Of a stretch of 57,056 nucleotides of DNA, positions 8,731-17,359 are shown one piece after another. This DNA is from Prochlorococcus sp. AG-459-E08 (GTDB lineage: Bacteria > Cyanobacteriota > Cyanobacteriia > PCC-6307 > Cyanobiaceae): assembly GCA_003209425.1 (NCBI GenBank), contig QCRB01000006.1, positions 1-57,056 on the forward strand. The letters run 5' to 3'. The position numbers were made by a program, and so were the translations under genes. The notes beneath the pieces were generated by a model that saw only the letters and a program-made list of their open reading frames with translations, searched no databases and was not told where the DNA came from. Position 1 is the stretch's first letter, and every line of letters starts with the position of its first letter.

Positions 8731-10387
8731 TAAATCTTTTATGAATTTTTTGATCTAAATGTTGTCTAGTATGGCATTCCCAATTTTTATCTTTATCTGG
8801 AAAATCATCTCTATAATGTCCTCCTCTACTCTCTTCTCTAAATAAACAAGCTTTTAGTAGAGTTATAGTTGTTATTTGTCTATTCTTTAAATCAAGTAAA
8901 AGATTCAATGCTCTCCTATTACGCTCACTAAGTTTAATTTTTTGATCAAATTTTATTGTTTCAAGACTATTAAGTAAAGCATTTTTTTGTAATAAAGAAA
9001 TATCATTTTGAATATATTTTAAAAATTTACTCATATTAAGCTTATTTCGGGAGACACCTAAATTTGACCAACATAGTTTTCTTAATTCATCGATTTTTTC
9101 AGAAATTTTAGAAATTTGCGTTTCATCGGGTTCTTGTATATCTAACTCTTGACATGTTCTATCAAATTTTACAAATTTGGGAGGATCATTTAAAACAATT
9201 GAAGACATTTTTCTTGCAAAAACAAGGCATTCCATCAGTGAATTACTTGCCAATCTATTAGCACCATGCACACCCGTTGAAGCAACTTCTCCTACAGCAT
9301 ATAATCCTTTTCTTGTAGAAGAAGCACTAAGATCAGTTTTTACACCTCCCATCCAATAGTGAGCTGCTGGGGCGACAGGAATAACTTCATTTAAAGGATT
9401 AACACCATAATCTAAACATCGACTTAAAATAGTGGGAAATCGCTCTACAATTTTTTCTGGATCAATATACCTAAGATCTAAGCCAACATGATCAACGTTA
9501 TTATTATGCATATTCTTCATAATTGCTCTACTTACCTGATCTCTAGTAGCTAAATCACGGTTTTTAAGATTTTCAACTGGGCTTTCTCCATTTTTATCGA
9601 CTAAAATAGCTCCTTCTCCTCTAAGTGCCTCCGATATTAAGAAACAAGGTGCTCCATAAAATTTTAAAGCAGTTGGATGAAATTGAACAAACTCTAAATC
9701 TTCGATAGCAGCACCTGCTTTCCATGCAAGAGCAATTCCTTCTCCAGAGGATTGAGCAGGATTTGTTGTATTAGTAAATAAATGCCCACCGCCACCTGTA
9801 GCCAAAACAACCGCTCTCGATTGAATCCAATATAAATTCGCTCCATCAAGAACCTGAACTCCTTTACATTCTTCATTTTCAATAAGAAGTTCAGTTACTC
9901 TCACACCCCTACAGTGAAGAATATTTTTTTTATTTTCTACATGATCTTCTAAAACTTCAACTAATGCTCTTCCAGTACGATCTTTTACATGCAAGACTCT
10001 TCTTCGAGAATGGGCTGCTTCTAAAGTAGTAGCAAGTTGATCAGAACTTTGATCAAATATCATACCTAAATTCTGCAACCTTGCAACACAAACTGGGGCT
10101 TCTTTAACCAGCATTTCTACAGCTTGATAATCACATAGTCCATCCCCTGCTTTCAAAGTATCATCAGCATGAAGATCGAATGAATCATCTTGTCTAATAA
10201 CAGATGCTATTCCTCCTTGCGCCCACCTACTTGAAGATACTTTGCTAGTGTTCCTATTTAAAAGAAGAACTTTTAAATTTGGTGGTAATTCAAGGGAAGT
10301 CATGAGTCCTGCAGCTCCAGCACCTATTACGATTACATCCCAATTATTTATTGGAATGAGATCTTGTGAAAATGGAGGCCTAAGCAT
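8720..10387 (-). CDS. nadB: L-aspartate oxidase
   Basis: An FAD enzyme that oxidises L-aspartate to iminoaspartate, the first step of de novo NAD synthesis. The 555-residue protein has the dinucleotide-binding G-A-G-A-A-G (22-27), R-W-A-Q-G-G-I-A (54-61), the H-S-R-R-R region near residue 125 and a succinate-dehydrogenase/fumarate-reductase-like C-terminal helical domain with E-S-R-G-G-H-Y-R-D-D. These separate NadB from SdhA by length and by the lack of a membrane partner. The start overlaps the stop of the upstream DUF3120 gene by one base, suggesting coupling. Confidence 0.93.
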   Translation of the reverse strand: MLRPPFSQDLIPINNWDVIVIGAGAAGLMTSLELPPNLKVLLLNRNTSKVSSSRWAQGGIASVIRQDDSFDLHADDTLKAGDGLCDYQAVEMLVKEAPVCVARLQNLGMIFDQSSDQLATTLEAAHSRRRVLHVKDRTGRALVEVLEDHVENKKNILHCRGVRVTELLIENEECKGVQVLDGANLYWIQSRAVVLATGGGGHLFTNTTNPAQSSGEGIALAWKAGAAIEDLEFVQFHPTALKFYGAPCFLISEALRGEGAILVDKNGESPVENLKNRDLATRDQVSRAIMKNMHNNNVDHVGLDLRYIDPEKIVERFPTILSRCLDYGVNPLNEVIPVAPAAHYWMGGVKTDLSASSTRKGLYAVGEVASTGVHGANRLASNSLMECLVFARKMSSIVLNDPPKFVKFDRTCQELDIQEPDETQISKISEKIDELRKLCWSNLGVSRNKLNMSKFLKYIQNDISLLQKNALLNSLETIKFDQKIKLSERNRRALNLLLDLKNRQITTITLLKACLFREESRGGHYRDDFPDKDKNWECHTRQHLDQKIHKRFIKN

Positions 10388-11154
10388 TAAACCAATCCAC
10401 TTAAAGTTGGTTGAAGAATTGCTAAAACAATAAAAATACCATCAACAATTAGTGTCGTTTGAATAACATAACTGGAAACCAGGAGTGCTTTACCATTGGT
10501 AGTGTTAATAGTTGCGGAATCAAAAATTTCTTTTGAAATAAACCAAAGAATAAGTGCAACAAAAACAATAATAGATAATGATTTTATTTGAATAAGACTT
10601 TCTGAGGTTTTTTGAAGAATTAGAGGCGCAGTTTCAGAATCTGCTGTAATGACCTGCCGCCATTGATCCATTATTCCTATCAAAAATATTGTAATGTCAG
10701 TAACTGCTGTTCCAAATAAAGAAGAAATATAAAAACTAGAACCGATTTTCCAATTAGTACCAAGGCCAATTAAAGCTAAAGGAAGAACTACAGCTTCAAC
10801 GGGAATATGTAGGATAGGAAATGGACTTAACCATCCCCAGAACAAACATCCTCCAAGCCAACTACCTGATACACCAAGTAATAGTGAACTAACAATAAAC
10901 CATTTATTTGATTGTTTTTTGTATAAAATAAATGCTCCCAAGAGAATTATAAAAGTAAAACACAGCGCACTAATAGGCTCTAATCTGACCCAGGGGGCTT
11001 GAACAAATATTGGTAAAATTACAAAAAAAGAAGACCACAATCTTAAAGAAATCGGTCTTGACAAAAAAGTACTTTGATATGAATCAACTGTATTGTTCAA
11101 TTCAAAGTTGACTTTATCTCTCGCTTCTAAATTTTTTGTAATTAATTCTTCCAA
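10387..11154 (-). CDS. DUF3120 multi-spanning membrane protein
   Basis: A 255-residue integral membrane protein with about seven hydrophobic segments after a ~35-residue soluble N-terminus. W-L-G-G-C-L-F-W-G-W-L and H-I-P-V-E-A-V-V-L-P are typical of the cyanobacteria-specific DUF3120 family. Function is unknown, and no transporter motif is recognisable. It lies immediately upstream of nadB with a one-base overlap. That conserved-looking coupling is the only clue to its role and does not establish a NAD link. Confidence 0.8.
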   Translation of the reverse strand: MEELITKNLEARDKVNFELNNTVDSYQSTFLSRPISLRLWSSFFVILPIFVQAPWVRLEPISALCFTFIILLGAFILYKKQSNKWFIVSSLLLGVSGSWLGGCLFWGWLSPFPILHIPVEAVVLPLALIGLGTNWKIGSSFYISSLFGTAVTDITIFLIGIMDQWRQVITADSETAPLILQKTSESLIQIKSLSIIVFVALILWFISKEIFDSATINTTNGKALLVSSYVIQTTLIVDGIFIVLAILQPTLSGLV

Positions 11155-11341
11155 TGAATAAAATTTATAAGGTTATTTTAATTAATTTAAATCGTGTTTT
11201 TAAAAACTGCGAATGACATATTTTAATAAATTAAAGGCCCCAAATTTAATAATAATATTTTGTATTTTAAAAGTATTTAATACACTTTGAGTGATTTATA
11301 AGTTTAGAATAAAAATAAACAAGAATATTTAGAATTTAATT

Positions 11342-12754
11342 GTGTGGCAAGAAATTAATTACAAAGAAGATTCAAATGATCTTTTAGTTCCAAATATTAC
11401 TTATAAAATTAATCCTGCAGAAATTGAAAGTATTGAAGCTAATTCCATTGCTCAAGAAATAGGTTTTGAATCGGGAGATTCGATAATTAGTATTAATGGA
11501 AAAAAACCTAGAGATTTAATTGATTATCAGATTCTTATTAGTGAAGAAATTTTAAACATATCGGTTTTGGATAAAAACCATGAAATTCACAATATAAGTG
11601 TTGAAAAAGATCAAGATATCAATTTGGGTATTAATTTTAAAGATGCATTATTTGATTCAATCAAACAATGCAACAATAAATGTCCATTTTGTTTTATAGA
11701 CCAACAGCCAAGCGGCAAAAGAAAAAGCCTCTATGTAAAAGATGACGATTATAGATTGAGTTTCTTATATGGTTCTTATCTAACTCTTACAAATTTAAAA
11801 AAAGAAGATTGGGAGAGAATTTCTACTCAAAAACTTTCCCCACTGTTTGTCTCCGTTCATGCGACAGATCCAGAAACTCGAGAAAAATTATTAAAAAATA
11901 CAAAAGCAGGACTAATTCTTGATCAAATTTCATGGTTTGAAAAAAACTCTATTCAATTACATGCTCAAATTGTTGTATGTCCAGATATAAATGACGGGGA
12001 GATTCTTAAAAAATCAATTTTTGAACTTTCTAAGTTCTATAAAAAAACTTCTCAAACAGTGCTTTCAGTTGCAATAGTGCCTGTAGGACTTACAAAATTT
12101 AGACCTGAGAATGATGGATTAAAGTCAATAAGCCCAGAATATGCAAGAAAAACTATTAAACAAGTAGAAAGGATTCAAGCATCTTTAAAAATAAGTCTTG
12201 GTACTCGTTTTTGTTGGCTAGCAGACGAATGGTATTTAATTGCAGGTGCAAGTTTACCTAATTACAAAACCTACGAAAATATGCCACAAGAATCTAATGG
12301 AGTAGGCTCTATAAGAAGTTTTCTACAAACATTAAGTGAGAAGACTAAAAACTTACCTCAAAAATTAAAAAATAAAAAAAAAGTTAGTTGGATTGTTGGC
12401 AAATTAGTTTACGAGGCCCTCATTCCTACAGTTAAGAAATTAAACTTAATTGATGGATTGACAATTAATTTATATGGTTTACCAAGTATTTATTGGGGAC
12501 AAGAACAAGTTGTAACAGGTTTGCTAACTGGTGAAGATCTAATTTACGGTCTGCAAAATAAGGATTTAGGAGAGTGTATTTATATACCATCAGTCATGTT
12601 AAAAATTAATACTGATTTGTTTTTAGATGATAAAAATATCACAGAAGTAGAAAATAAATTGAATACTCAAATTCACGTTCTTGATGAGTCAAATGATATT
12701 ATAAGTACTTTGATTGGCAAATCTAATAAAACAGATATTATAAAAAATGCTTAA
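11342..12754 (+). CDS. TIGR03279-family radical SAM / DUF512 protein with PDZ-like N-terminus
   Basis: A 470-residue cyanobacterial FeS oxidoreductase. Residues ~15-75 form a PDZ-like segment (G-F-E-S-G-D-S-I-I-S-I-N-G). Then comes a C-N-N-K-C-P-F-C-F-I-D cluster motif near 111-121 (CX3CX2C, radical-SAM type), a TIM-barrel-like region and the DUF512 C-terminus. The start is GTG; no ATG near it restores the family N-terminus. The substrate is unknown. The C-terminus overlaps the TolC start by 8 nt, so the two are co-expressed. Confidence 0.85.
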   Translation: MWQEINYKEDSNDLLVPNITYKINPAEIESIEANSIAQEIGFESGDSIISINGKKPRDLIDYQILISEEILNISVLDKNHEIHNISVEKDQDINLGINFKDALFDSIKQCNNKCPFCFIDQQPSGKRKSLYVKDDDYRLSFLYGSYLTLTNLKKEDWERISTQKLSPLFVSVHATDPETREKLLKNTKAGLILDQISWFEKNSIQLHAQIVVCPDINDGEILKKSIFELSKFYKKTSQTVLSVAIVPVGLTKFRPENDGLKSISPEYARKTIKQVERIQASLKISLGTRFCWLADEWYLIAGASLPNYKTYENMPQESNGVGSIRSFLQTLSEKTKNLPQKLKNKKKVSWIVGKLVYEALIPTVKKLNLIDGLTINLYGLPSIYWGQEQVVTGLLTGEDLIYGLQNKDLGECIYIPSVMLKINTDLFLDDKNITEVENKLNTQIHVLDESNDIISTLIGKSNKTDIIKNA

Positions 12755-14177
12755 ACAAGTAATAAATCCTATTTTATTTTTGCCTCTCGCTCTATTCATT
12801 AACTCTCTAGAAGTATTATCTAACGAAAAAAAAAGCTTTATAGATAAAGTTTTAGAAGAAAAATACAATAAACCTTTTGTCAGTTATCAAGATATAGAAA
12901 AAATTGTCTTAAAAAATGAAGAGCTAAAATCATTACAAAATTTAGTTACCTCTGCAAGATTTAATCTTTCAAGTCAAATCGGTCGAAGATATCCATCCTT
13001 AGATTTTCAGGCCAATGGGTTACCGAAATATGTTTCAGGTAAAAATTATAGTAGCAATTCAGAGACTTTAAAAACCTCACAATTGACGATTAATCCCTCT
13101 TTAAATATTAAGTGGGATTTAATAGACCCCCCAAGGGGATCACAAATAAGAATTGCGAAAGAAAATTTTAAAATTGCAGAAAATAATTATGAGATAAAGA
13201 AAAAAGATTTAATTCAAGAAGCTAGAATGAGGTATCACAAATACCAAAAGTCATATCAAGATATACAAAATAAAAAATTTACACTAGATTTATCAATTAC
13301 AACTTTAAAAAATGCCAAAGCAAAGTTAGATTCAGGAGTAGGTACAAAGTTTGAAGTTCTTGAAGCAGAAGCTCAATTAGCTCGAGATAAACAATCTCTT
13401 AATGAAAAGAAAATTGAACATGAAATTAACAAAATATCTCTTAAAGAGATTCTCAACATAAAGGGAGATTTCGAAATTAACAAAGAGCAAAAACTAATCG
13501 GTTTTTGGAATTATAGATTAAATAAAAATATTAATGAAGGTTTAGATCAAAATCTTTCTTTAAAAAACATCCTCCTTCGAAAATCTATAAAAGAGAGTCA
13601 AGCAAAAAGTTTTTTGTCTCAAAATAAGCCAAATATTTATATAAGCAATACTTTCGCAAGTACATTTTCCAAAGGCGAAGCTCTAACAAGTCAAATTGAT
13701 TCTGATAAATCTGGATCTAACTATACAAATACTATAGGTTTAAATTTTGCATGGAGTATTTTTAATGGAGGACAGAATAAGAACTCCTATAAATCAAAGA
13801 TAGCAGAGGCAAAATCTGATGAATATTCTCATAAAAATCTAAAAAATATTTTGACCACAAATATTAGTAAAGCCTATTTAAATCTAAAATTAAATGAAGA
13901 GAAAATAATTTCCTCTCTAAAAGAAATTGAATCTAACAGAGAATCTGTAAGACTTTCTAGACTTAGATATGATGTTGGTATATCAACTCTAAAAGATGTG
14001 CTCGTTAGACAAAGCGAATTAAGTCATGCAAAATCAAAAAATATTAATGCTCGATATAACTACAACTTAAATTTAGACGAATTAGAAAGATTAACTTTTC
14101 TTGAAATAAGTAAAAACTGTGAAAATAACAATAATAAAATTAAAGATATAGAACCTAATTGCAATATTTCAAAATGA
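12747..14177 (+). CDS. TolC-family outer membrane efflux protein
   Basis: A 476-residue protein with a hydrophobic signal segment (residues ~5-22) followed by two outer-membrane-efflux repeats. Long periodic helices alternate with beta segments; L-D-S-G-V-G-T-K-F-E-V-L-E-A-E-A-Q-L is the classic helix-turn of the first repeat and L-R-Y-D-V-G-I-S-T-L-K-D-V-L is its counterpart in the second. It should form the trimeric outer-membrane channel of a type I secretion or RND export system. No adaptor or pump gene is adjacent, so the partner is encoded elsewhere. Confidence 0.88.
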   Translation: MLKQVINPILFLPLALFINSLEVLSNEKKSFIDKVLEEKYNKPFVSYQDIEKIVLKNEELKSLQNLVTSARFNLSSQIGRRYPSLDFQANGLPKYVSGKNYSSNSETLKTSQLTINPSLNIKWDLIDPPRGSQIRIAKENFKIAENNYEIKKKDLIQEARMRYHKYQKSYQDIQNKKFTLDLSITTLKNAKAKLDSGVGTKFEVLEAEAQLARDKQSLNEKKIEHEINKISLKEILNIKGDFEINKEQKLIGFWNYRLNKNINEGLDQNLSLKNILLRKSIKESQAKSFLSQNKPNIYISNTFASTFSKGEALTSQIDSDKSGSNYTNTIGLNFAWSIFNGGQNKNSYKSKIAEAKSDEYSHKNLKNILTTNISKAYLNLKLNEEKIISSLKEIESNRESVRLSRLRYDVGISTLKDVLVRQSELSHAKSKNINARYNYNLNLDELERLTFLEISKNCENNNNKIKDIEPNCNISK

Positions 14178-14974
14178 GCCTACCCAATTTAACTAATAAG
14201 CAACTAAGTGAATTAGATTCTTTATTTGAATTAGTTAGTCAACGTCAAATTAAAGATTTCGGAAATATTAGTGCTAGCAGTAAAGAGGACGGATCATTAT
14301 TAACAAGTTGTGATTTATGGAGTGATAGAACAATTGTCGATGGTCTAACTTCAATAGCACCAGGTGAAGGAGTCCTCAGTGAAGAAGGGGAAAAGTTGAT
14401 TCCTAATACTAAAGCATATTGGGTAGTCGATCCACTTGATGGGACAACCAATTTTGCTGCGACTATTCCATATTGGTCTATATCAGTAGCAAGATTCGTA
14501 GATGGTAAACCTCAATCTTCTTTTTTAGTAATACCCACATTGAAAAAAAAGTTTGTATCAATAAAAGATAAGGGTGTTTGGTTAAATAACGAAAAAATAG
14601 ACCCTAACCATAATAATCGCCAAAGTGAATGTATTTCTTTGTGTAGTAGGTCTATAAAAATTTTACAAAAAAAACCAAACTCAGTATTTCCTGGCAAAAT
14701 TAGACTCTTGGGTGTATCGAGTTTAAATTTAACTAGTGTGGCAATGGGACAAACTTTCGGAGCGATAGAATCAACTCCTAAAATATGGGATATTGCAGCA
14801 GCTTGGCTTTTACTAGAAGAACTAAATTGTTCTATAGAATGGTTAGAAACAGATCCTTTAAATTTAGTCCCAGGACAAAATCTGAGTGATGTTAATTTTC
14901 CATTGATTGCTTGTAGATCAATAGAAAAAATTAAAATCTTAAAACCATGGGGTAATTTATTATTAGAAAAATAA
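14174..14974 (+). CDS. Inositol monophosphatase family protein
   Basis: A metal-dependent sugar-phosphatase of the IMPase/FBPase superfamily, 266 residues from the ATG at 14174. It has S-E-E-G-E (first metal-binding glutamates), D-P-L-D-G-T-T-N-F (second metal site) and W-D-I-A-A-A-W-L-L near residue 205. It could hydrolyse inositol-phosphate, histidinol-phosphate or another small phosphate ester; the substrate is not settled by the motifs. The ATG overlaps the TolC stop (ATGA). An upstream TTG at 14159 would add five residues but is less favoured. Confidence 0.88.
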   Translation: MSLPNLTNKQLSELDSLFELVSQRQIKDFGNISASSKEDGSLLTSCDLWSDRTIVDGLTSIAPGEGVLSEEGEKLIPNTKAYWVVDPLDGTTNFAATIPYWSISVARFVDGKPQSSFLVIPTLKKKFVSIKDKGVWLNNEKIDPNHNNRQSECISLCSRSIKILQKKPNSVFPGKIRLLGVSSLNLTSVAMGQTFGAIESTPKIWDIAAAWLLLEELNCSIEWLETDPLNLVPGQNLSDVNFPLIACRSIEKIKILKPWGNLLLEK

Positions 14975-15061
14975 TTGCATCATAAATAAATAATTGCTTG
15001 AAAAATTTCTTAATTAGATACAATGAAAAAAATATAAGATAAATATTTGAAAAAATTAAAT

Positions 15062-15982
15062 ATGCAGTGGAGTTTAACTTGGGTACTCAAAAGTTTATGG
15101 GGAGCATGTGAGAGATGGAGCAAATCTGATTGTATTGATCTCAGTGCAGCATTTGCCTACTACACACTTCAATCATTTTTTCCTATTCTTTTAATTTCTC
15201 TTTCAATAGCATCATGGTTCTTAGGCAAACAAGAAGGTTTAGATCAAGAAATAATTTCTATAGCGGCCCAAATTTTACCTCCATCTGTTGTTGAATTAGT
15301 AGAAACAACATTATTTAAATTAATTGATCAAGGTTTTGGAGCAGGTATTCTTGGGGCTATGTTTTTGCTTTTTACAGCAGGAAATGCATATTTATCTCTT
15401 CAAAGAGGTGCAGATAGACTATGGGAAGACGAACTTCCTTCAAAAAAAATTAATTCTGCTTGGAGAGAGCAAGCTTCGAAGTTTCTCCGAAATAGAGTTG
15501 AAGCTTTTTTAATAGTATTCTTCATAGGATTCTTAATGGTATTAGATCAGATTAGTGCAAATCTCAGGATGATACCTAATAACGTTTTAGAAAATCTCTC
15601 AAAATCCAATAATTTTATTTCTGAGTTATTGCAAAAGTTACCTCTTTTACAAGTTGGTCAATTTGCAATTCCACTAATTGGCTTTTCTTTAATGGCTCTT
15701 TTATTACAAGCCCTCTTGCCTAGTAGAAAAGTTCCATTAAGACCACTTTTACCTGGATCTCTTCTTATTGGAATTGGCCTAACCACTTTGAATTTGGCAG
15801 TAAGTAAAAGTATTCTTTCGCTTGGAACAAGATTTCAAGCATATGGTTTTATTGGAGGTTTTCTTGTACTTACTTTGTGGGTATGGCTTTTAGGCGTGAT
15901 TTTATATTTTGGACAATGTTGGAGCGTCGTTATTGCTAGTATGTCTTTAGTAAGAAAAAGAAGAAAAAGACATCTTCGGTAG
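15062..15982 (+). CDS. YihY/BrkB family inner-membrane protein
   Basis: About 306 residues with six hydrophobic segments and the BrkB hallmarks A-A-F-A-Y-Y-T-L-Q-S near residue 28, F-T-A-G-N-A-Y-L-S-L-Q-R-G-A-D-R-L-W and the late W-V-W-L-L-G-V-I-L-Y-F-G. Function in bacteria is unclear; older names (ribonuclease BN) are not reliable. An in-frame TTG at 15047 would add five residues, and neither start has a good ribosome-binding site. The next gene starts 1 nt after the stop. Confidence 0.85.
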   Translation: MQWSLTWVLKSLWGACERWSKSDCIDLSAAFAYYTLQSFFPILLISLSIASWFLGKQEGLDQEIISIAAQILPPSVVELVETTLFKLIDQGFGAGILGAMFLLFTAGNAYLSLQRGADRLWEDELPSKKINSAWREQASKFLRNRVEAFLIVFFIGFLMVLDQISANLRMIPNNVLENLSKSNNFISELLQKLPLLQVGQFAIPLIGFSLMALLLQALLPSRKVPLRPLLPGSLLIGIGLTTLNLAVSKSILSLGTRFQAYGFIGGFLVLTLWVWLLGVILYFGQCWSVVIASMSLVRKRRKRHLR

Positions 15983-15983
15983 T

Positions 15984-16325
15984 ATGAATGATTTTCTAAA
16001 AGTCAATAAAAGTTTAATTACTTATTCTTTGATCATACTGATAGCAATTCCTATTTTTGGGTTTAATTTTTTAGTAAGCTTCCTAGGTAACATCCTTTTA
16101 CTTTTATTCCTAATTCCCCTGTTATTGTTACTTTTAGTATTTATAGGTTTTAATTCTTATCAGTCAAAAATCAACACTTGTGATAAGTGTGGCACAATAT
16201 CTTTTGGATTCAATTCAACTTGCATGAATTGTGGTGCAGATTTAGAAAATATTAGTAAAAGAAATCAAATAGATAAAAAACCTAGTGAAAGTACTATTGA
16301 AGTGAAGGCTGAAGAAATAAAATAA
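15984..16325 (+). CDS. Two-TM zinc-ribbon protein
   Basis: A 113-residue protein not assigned to a named family. Two hydrophobic stretches (about 13-33 and 36-56, very Leu-rich) are followed by a zinc-ribbon of two C-x-x-C knuckles: C-D-K-C near 70-73 and C-M-N-C near 86-89. A charged C-terminal tail follows. It is likely a membrane-anchored zinc ribbon with the ribbon in the cytoplasm. It begins one base after the BrkB stop and is probably cotranscribed with it. Confidence 0.7.
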   Translation: MNDFLKVNKSLITYSLIILIAIPIFGFNFLVSFLGNILLLLFLIPLLLLLLVFIGFNSYQSKINTCDKCGTISFGFNSTCMNCGADLENISKRNQIDKKPSESTIEVKAEEIK

Positions 16326-16333
16326 AAATTAAG

Positions 16334-16480
16334 TTAGCCTATCCCAATTTGTCTAAGAATACTTTGTCCAGTAATTAATTCAGTACCAAGGCCAATCAAA
16401 ATACCCATCATTGCCATACGACCATTCCAGGTTTCAGCAAAATTTACAAAGCCAAATCTTGGTTGATTTTTATCATTCAT
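16334..16480 (-). CDS. hli: High light-inducible protein (Hli), 48 residues
   Basis: A one-helix chlorophyll-binding protein. F-A-E-T-W-N-G-R-M-A-M-M-G carries the E-x-x-x-G-R-x-A-M chlorophyll-ligand motif, followed by a hydrophobic helix and a G-Q-S-I-L-R-Q-I-G tail common in short picocyanobacterial Hlis. Hlis protect photosystems and chlorophyll-synthesis complexes under light or nutrient stress in the thylakoid. It is encoded downstream of the 127-residue and DUF2973 genes on the same strand and is missed by longer length cut-offs. Confidence 0.9.
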   Translation of the reverse strand: MNDKNQPRFGFVNFAETWNGRMAMMGILIGLGTELITGQSILRQIGIG

Positions 16481-16545
16481 AACTAACTAGATTGTCTATT
16501 AAAATATTTTAACGTTTTAAAGAAGAATTTATGAACAAAAATAAA

Positions 16546-16929
16546 TTATTTAATATGCCTCACACCATCAACGGGTCGATACTCATCTCCAGTTAATTCT
16601 TCATATACAATCGCTGGCAAACCAGTATCAAACATTGTTTGCAGTGCTTCCTTTAGCAAAGGATTCCATCCCCCAGTACTTACCTTCCCATGTCTTACGG
16701 TCCAATCCCAAGTCCCTTGAAGATCTCTTGGTAATCTACCTTCTCTATCTCGTCTAGCAACCAAATCTAAAGATTCCACTATACCAACGATAATTGGTTT
16801 CTTGCCATACGAAGGAGTCAAACTGAGTTCAAGCCTTACAGGATCTTCCTTGACCATTTTTAAACGAAACCTTGGTGGTAACTTTAGAGATCTTATTACT
16901 GCTGAAACAATTTTTGTTCTTAATTCCAA
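16546..16929 (-). CDS. Conserved cyanobacterial protein of unknown function
   Basis: 127 residues, basic and soluble, with no signal peptide or membrane helix. Visible features are R-S-L-K-L-P-P-R-F-R-L, a G-T-W-D-W-T-V-R-H-G segment near residue 75 and a C-terminal Y-R-P-V-D-G-V-R. No named family is recognised. Trp- and Arg-rich conserved-looking stretches and a codon pattern like the neighbours argue that it is a real gene. It sits between the DUF2973 gene and hli on one strand, suggesting a small photosynthesis-related operon (inference). Confidence 0.75.
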   Translation of the reverse strand: MELRTKIVSAVIRSLKLPPRFRLKMVKEDPVRLELSLTPSYGKKPIIVGIVESLDLVARRDREGRLPRDLQGTWDWTVRHGKVSTGGWNPLLKEALQTMFDTGLPAIVYEELTGDEYRPVDGVRHIK

Positions 16930-16955
16930 TTTTTTCCTCTTAAATTTTTAATCAA

Positions 16956-17219
16956 TTAATCAGATGATGAACCCTTTTCTTCTAATGTAGAGTCATTATC
17001 ATTTGAAAATCTTACTGTTAGTAGCTCTTCGTCCGTTATATTTCCAGATTTATCAAGTAGTTCAGGGTGTATTGTATACTTTTTTTGTTTTAAATTTGAT
17101 TTGTAAAAATGTTTTTTTTCTGTATCAGAAATTGCCCAACCATTTGACATCACTTTAAAAGCCTTCCAAACAAGATAGGTAAGAGCTGCAGAATATATGA
17201 TAGGAAACAAAATAGTCAT
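16956..17219 (-). CDS. DUF2973 family protein
   Basis: An 87-residue protein with one N-terminal membrane helix (residues ~3-22) and a soluble C-terminal part containing Y-T-I-H-P-E-L-L-D-K-S-G and E-E-L-L-T-V-R-F, the core of the cyanobacterial DUF2973 family. The tail is acidic and Ser-rich. Function is unknown. It is first in an apparent minus-strand operon with the 127-residue gene and hli. Confidence 0.75.
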   Translation of the reverse strand: MTILFPIIYSAALTYLVWKAFKVMSNGWAISDTEKKHFYKSNLKQKKYTIHPELLDKSGNITDEELLTVRFSNDNDSTLEEKGSSSD

Positions 17220-17359
17220 TGAGCTTTATTGATTATTTTAAACTATGGTACATATGATAACCCGAAAAAAAAAAAAATAAGCTACTTTAAAAAAAAAAAA
17301 TTTTGTAGAATTCTAATATAAACTCTTTATTGTAGTTATAGTTAGTATTCACAAATAAT

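Noticed and set aside
9177-9359. 60-codon + strand frame inside nadB
   Set aside because: Antisense shadow of a well-supported gene with no independent start signal or homology.
17264-17310. A-runs upstream of the HtrA gene as a possible repeat or terminator
   Set aside because: Simple poly-A tracts without a stem; typical of A/T-rich intergenic sequence.
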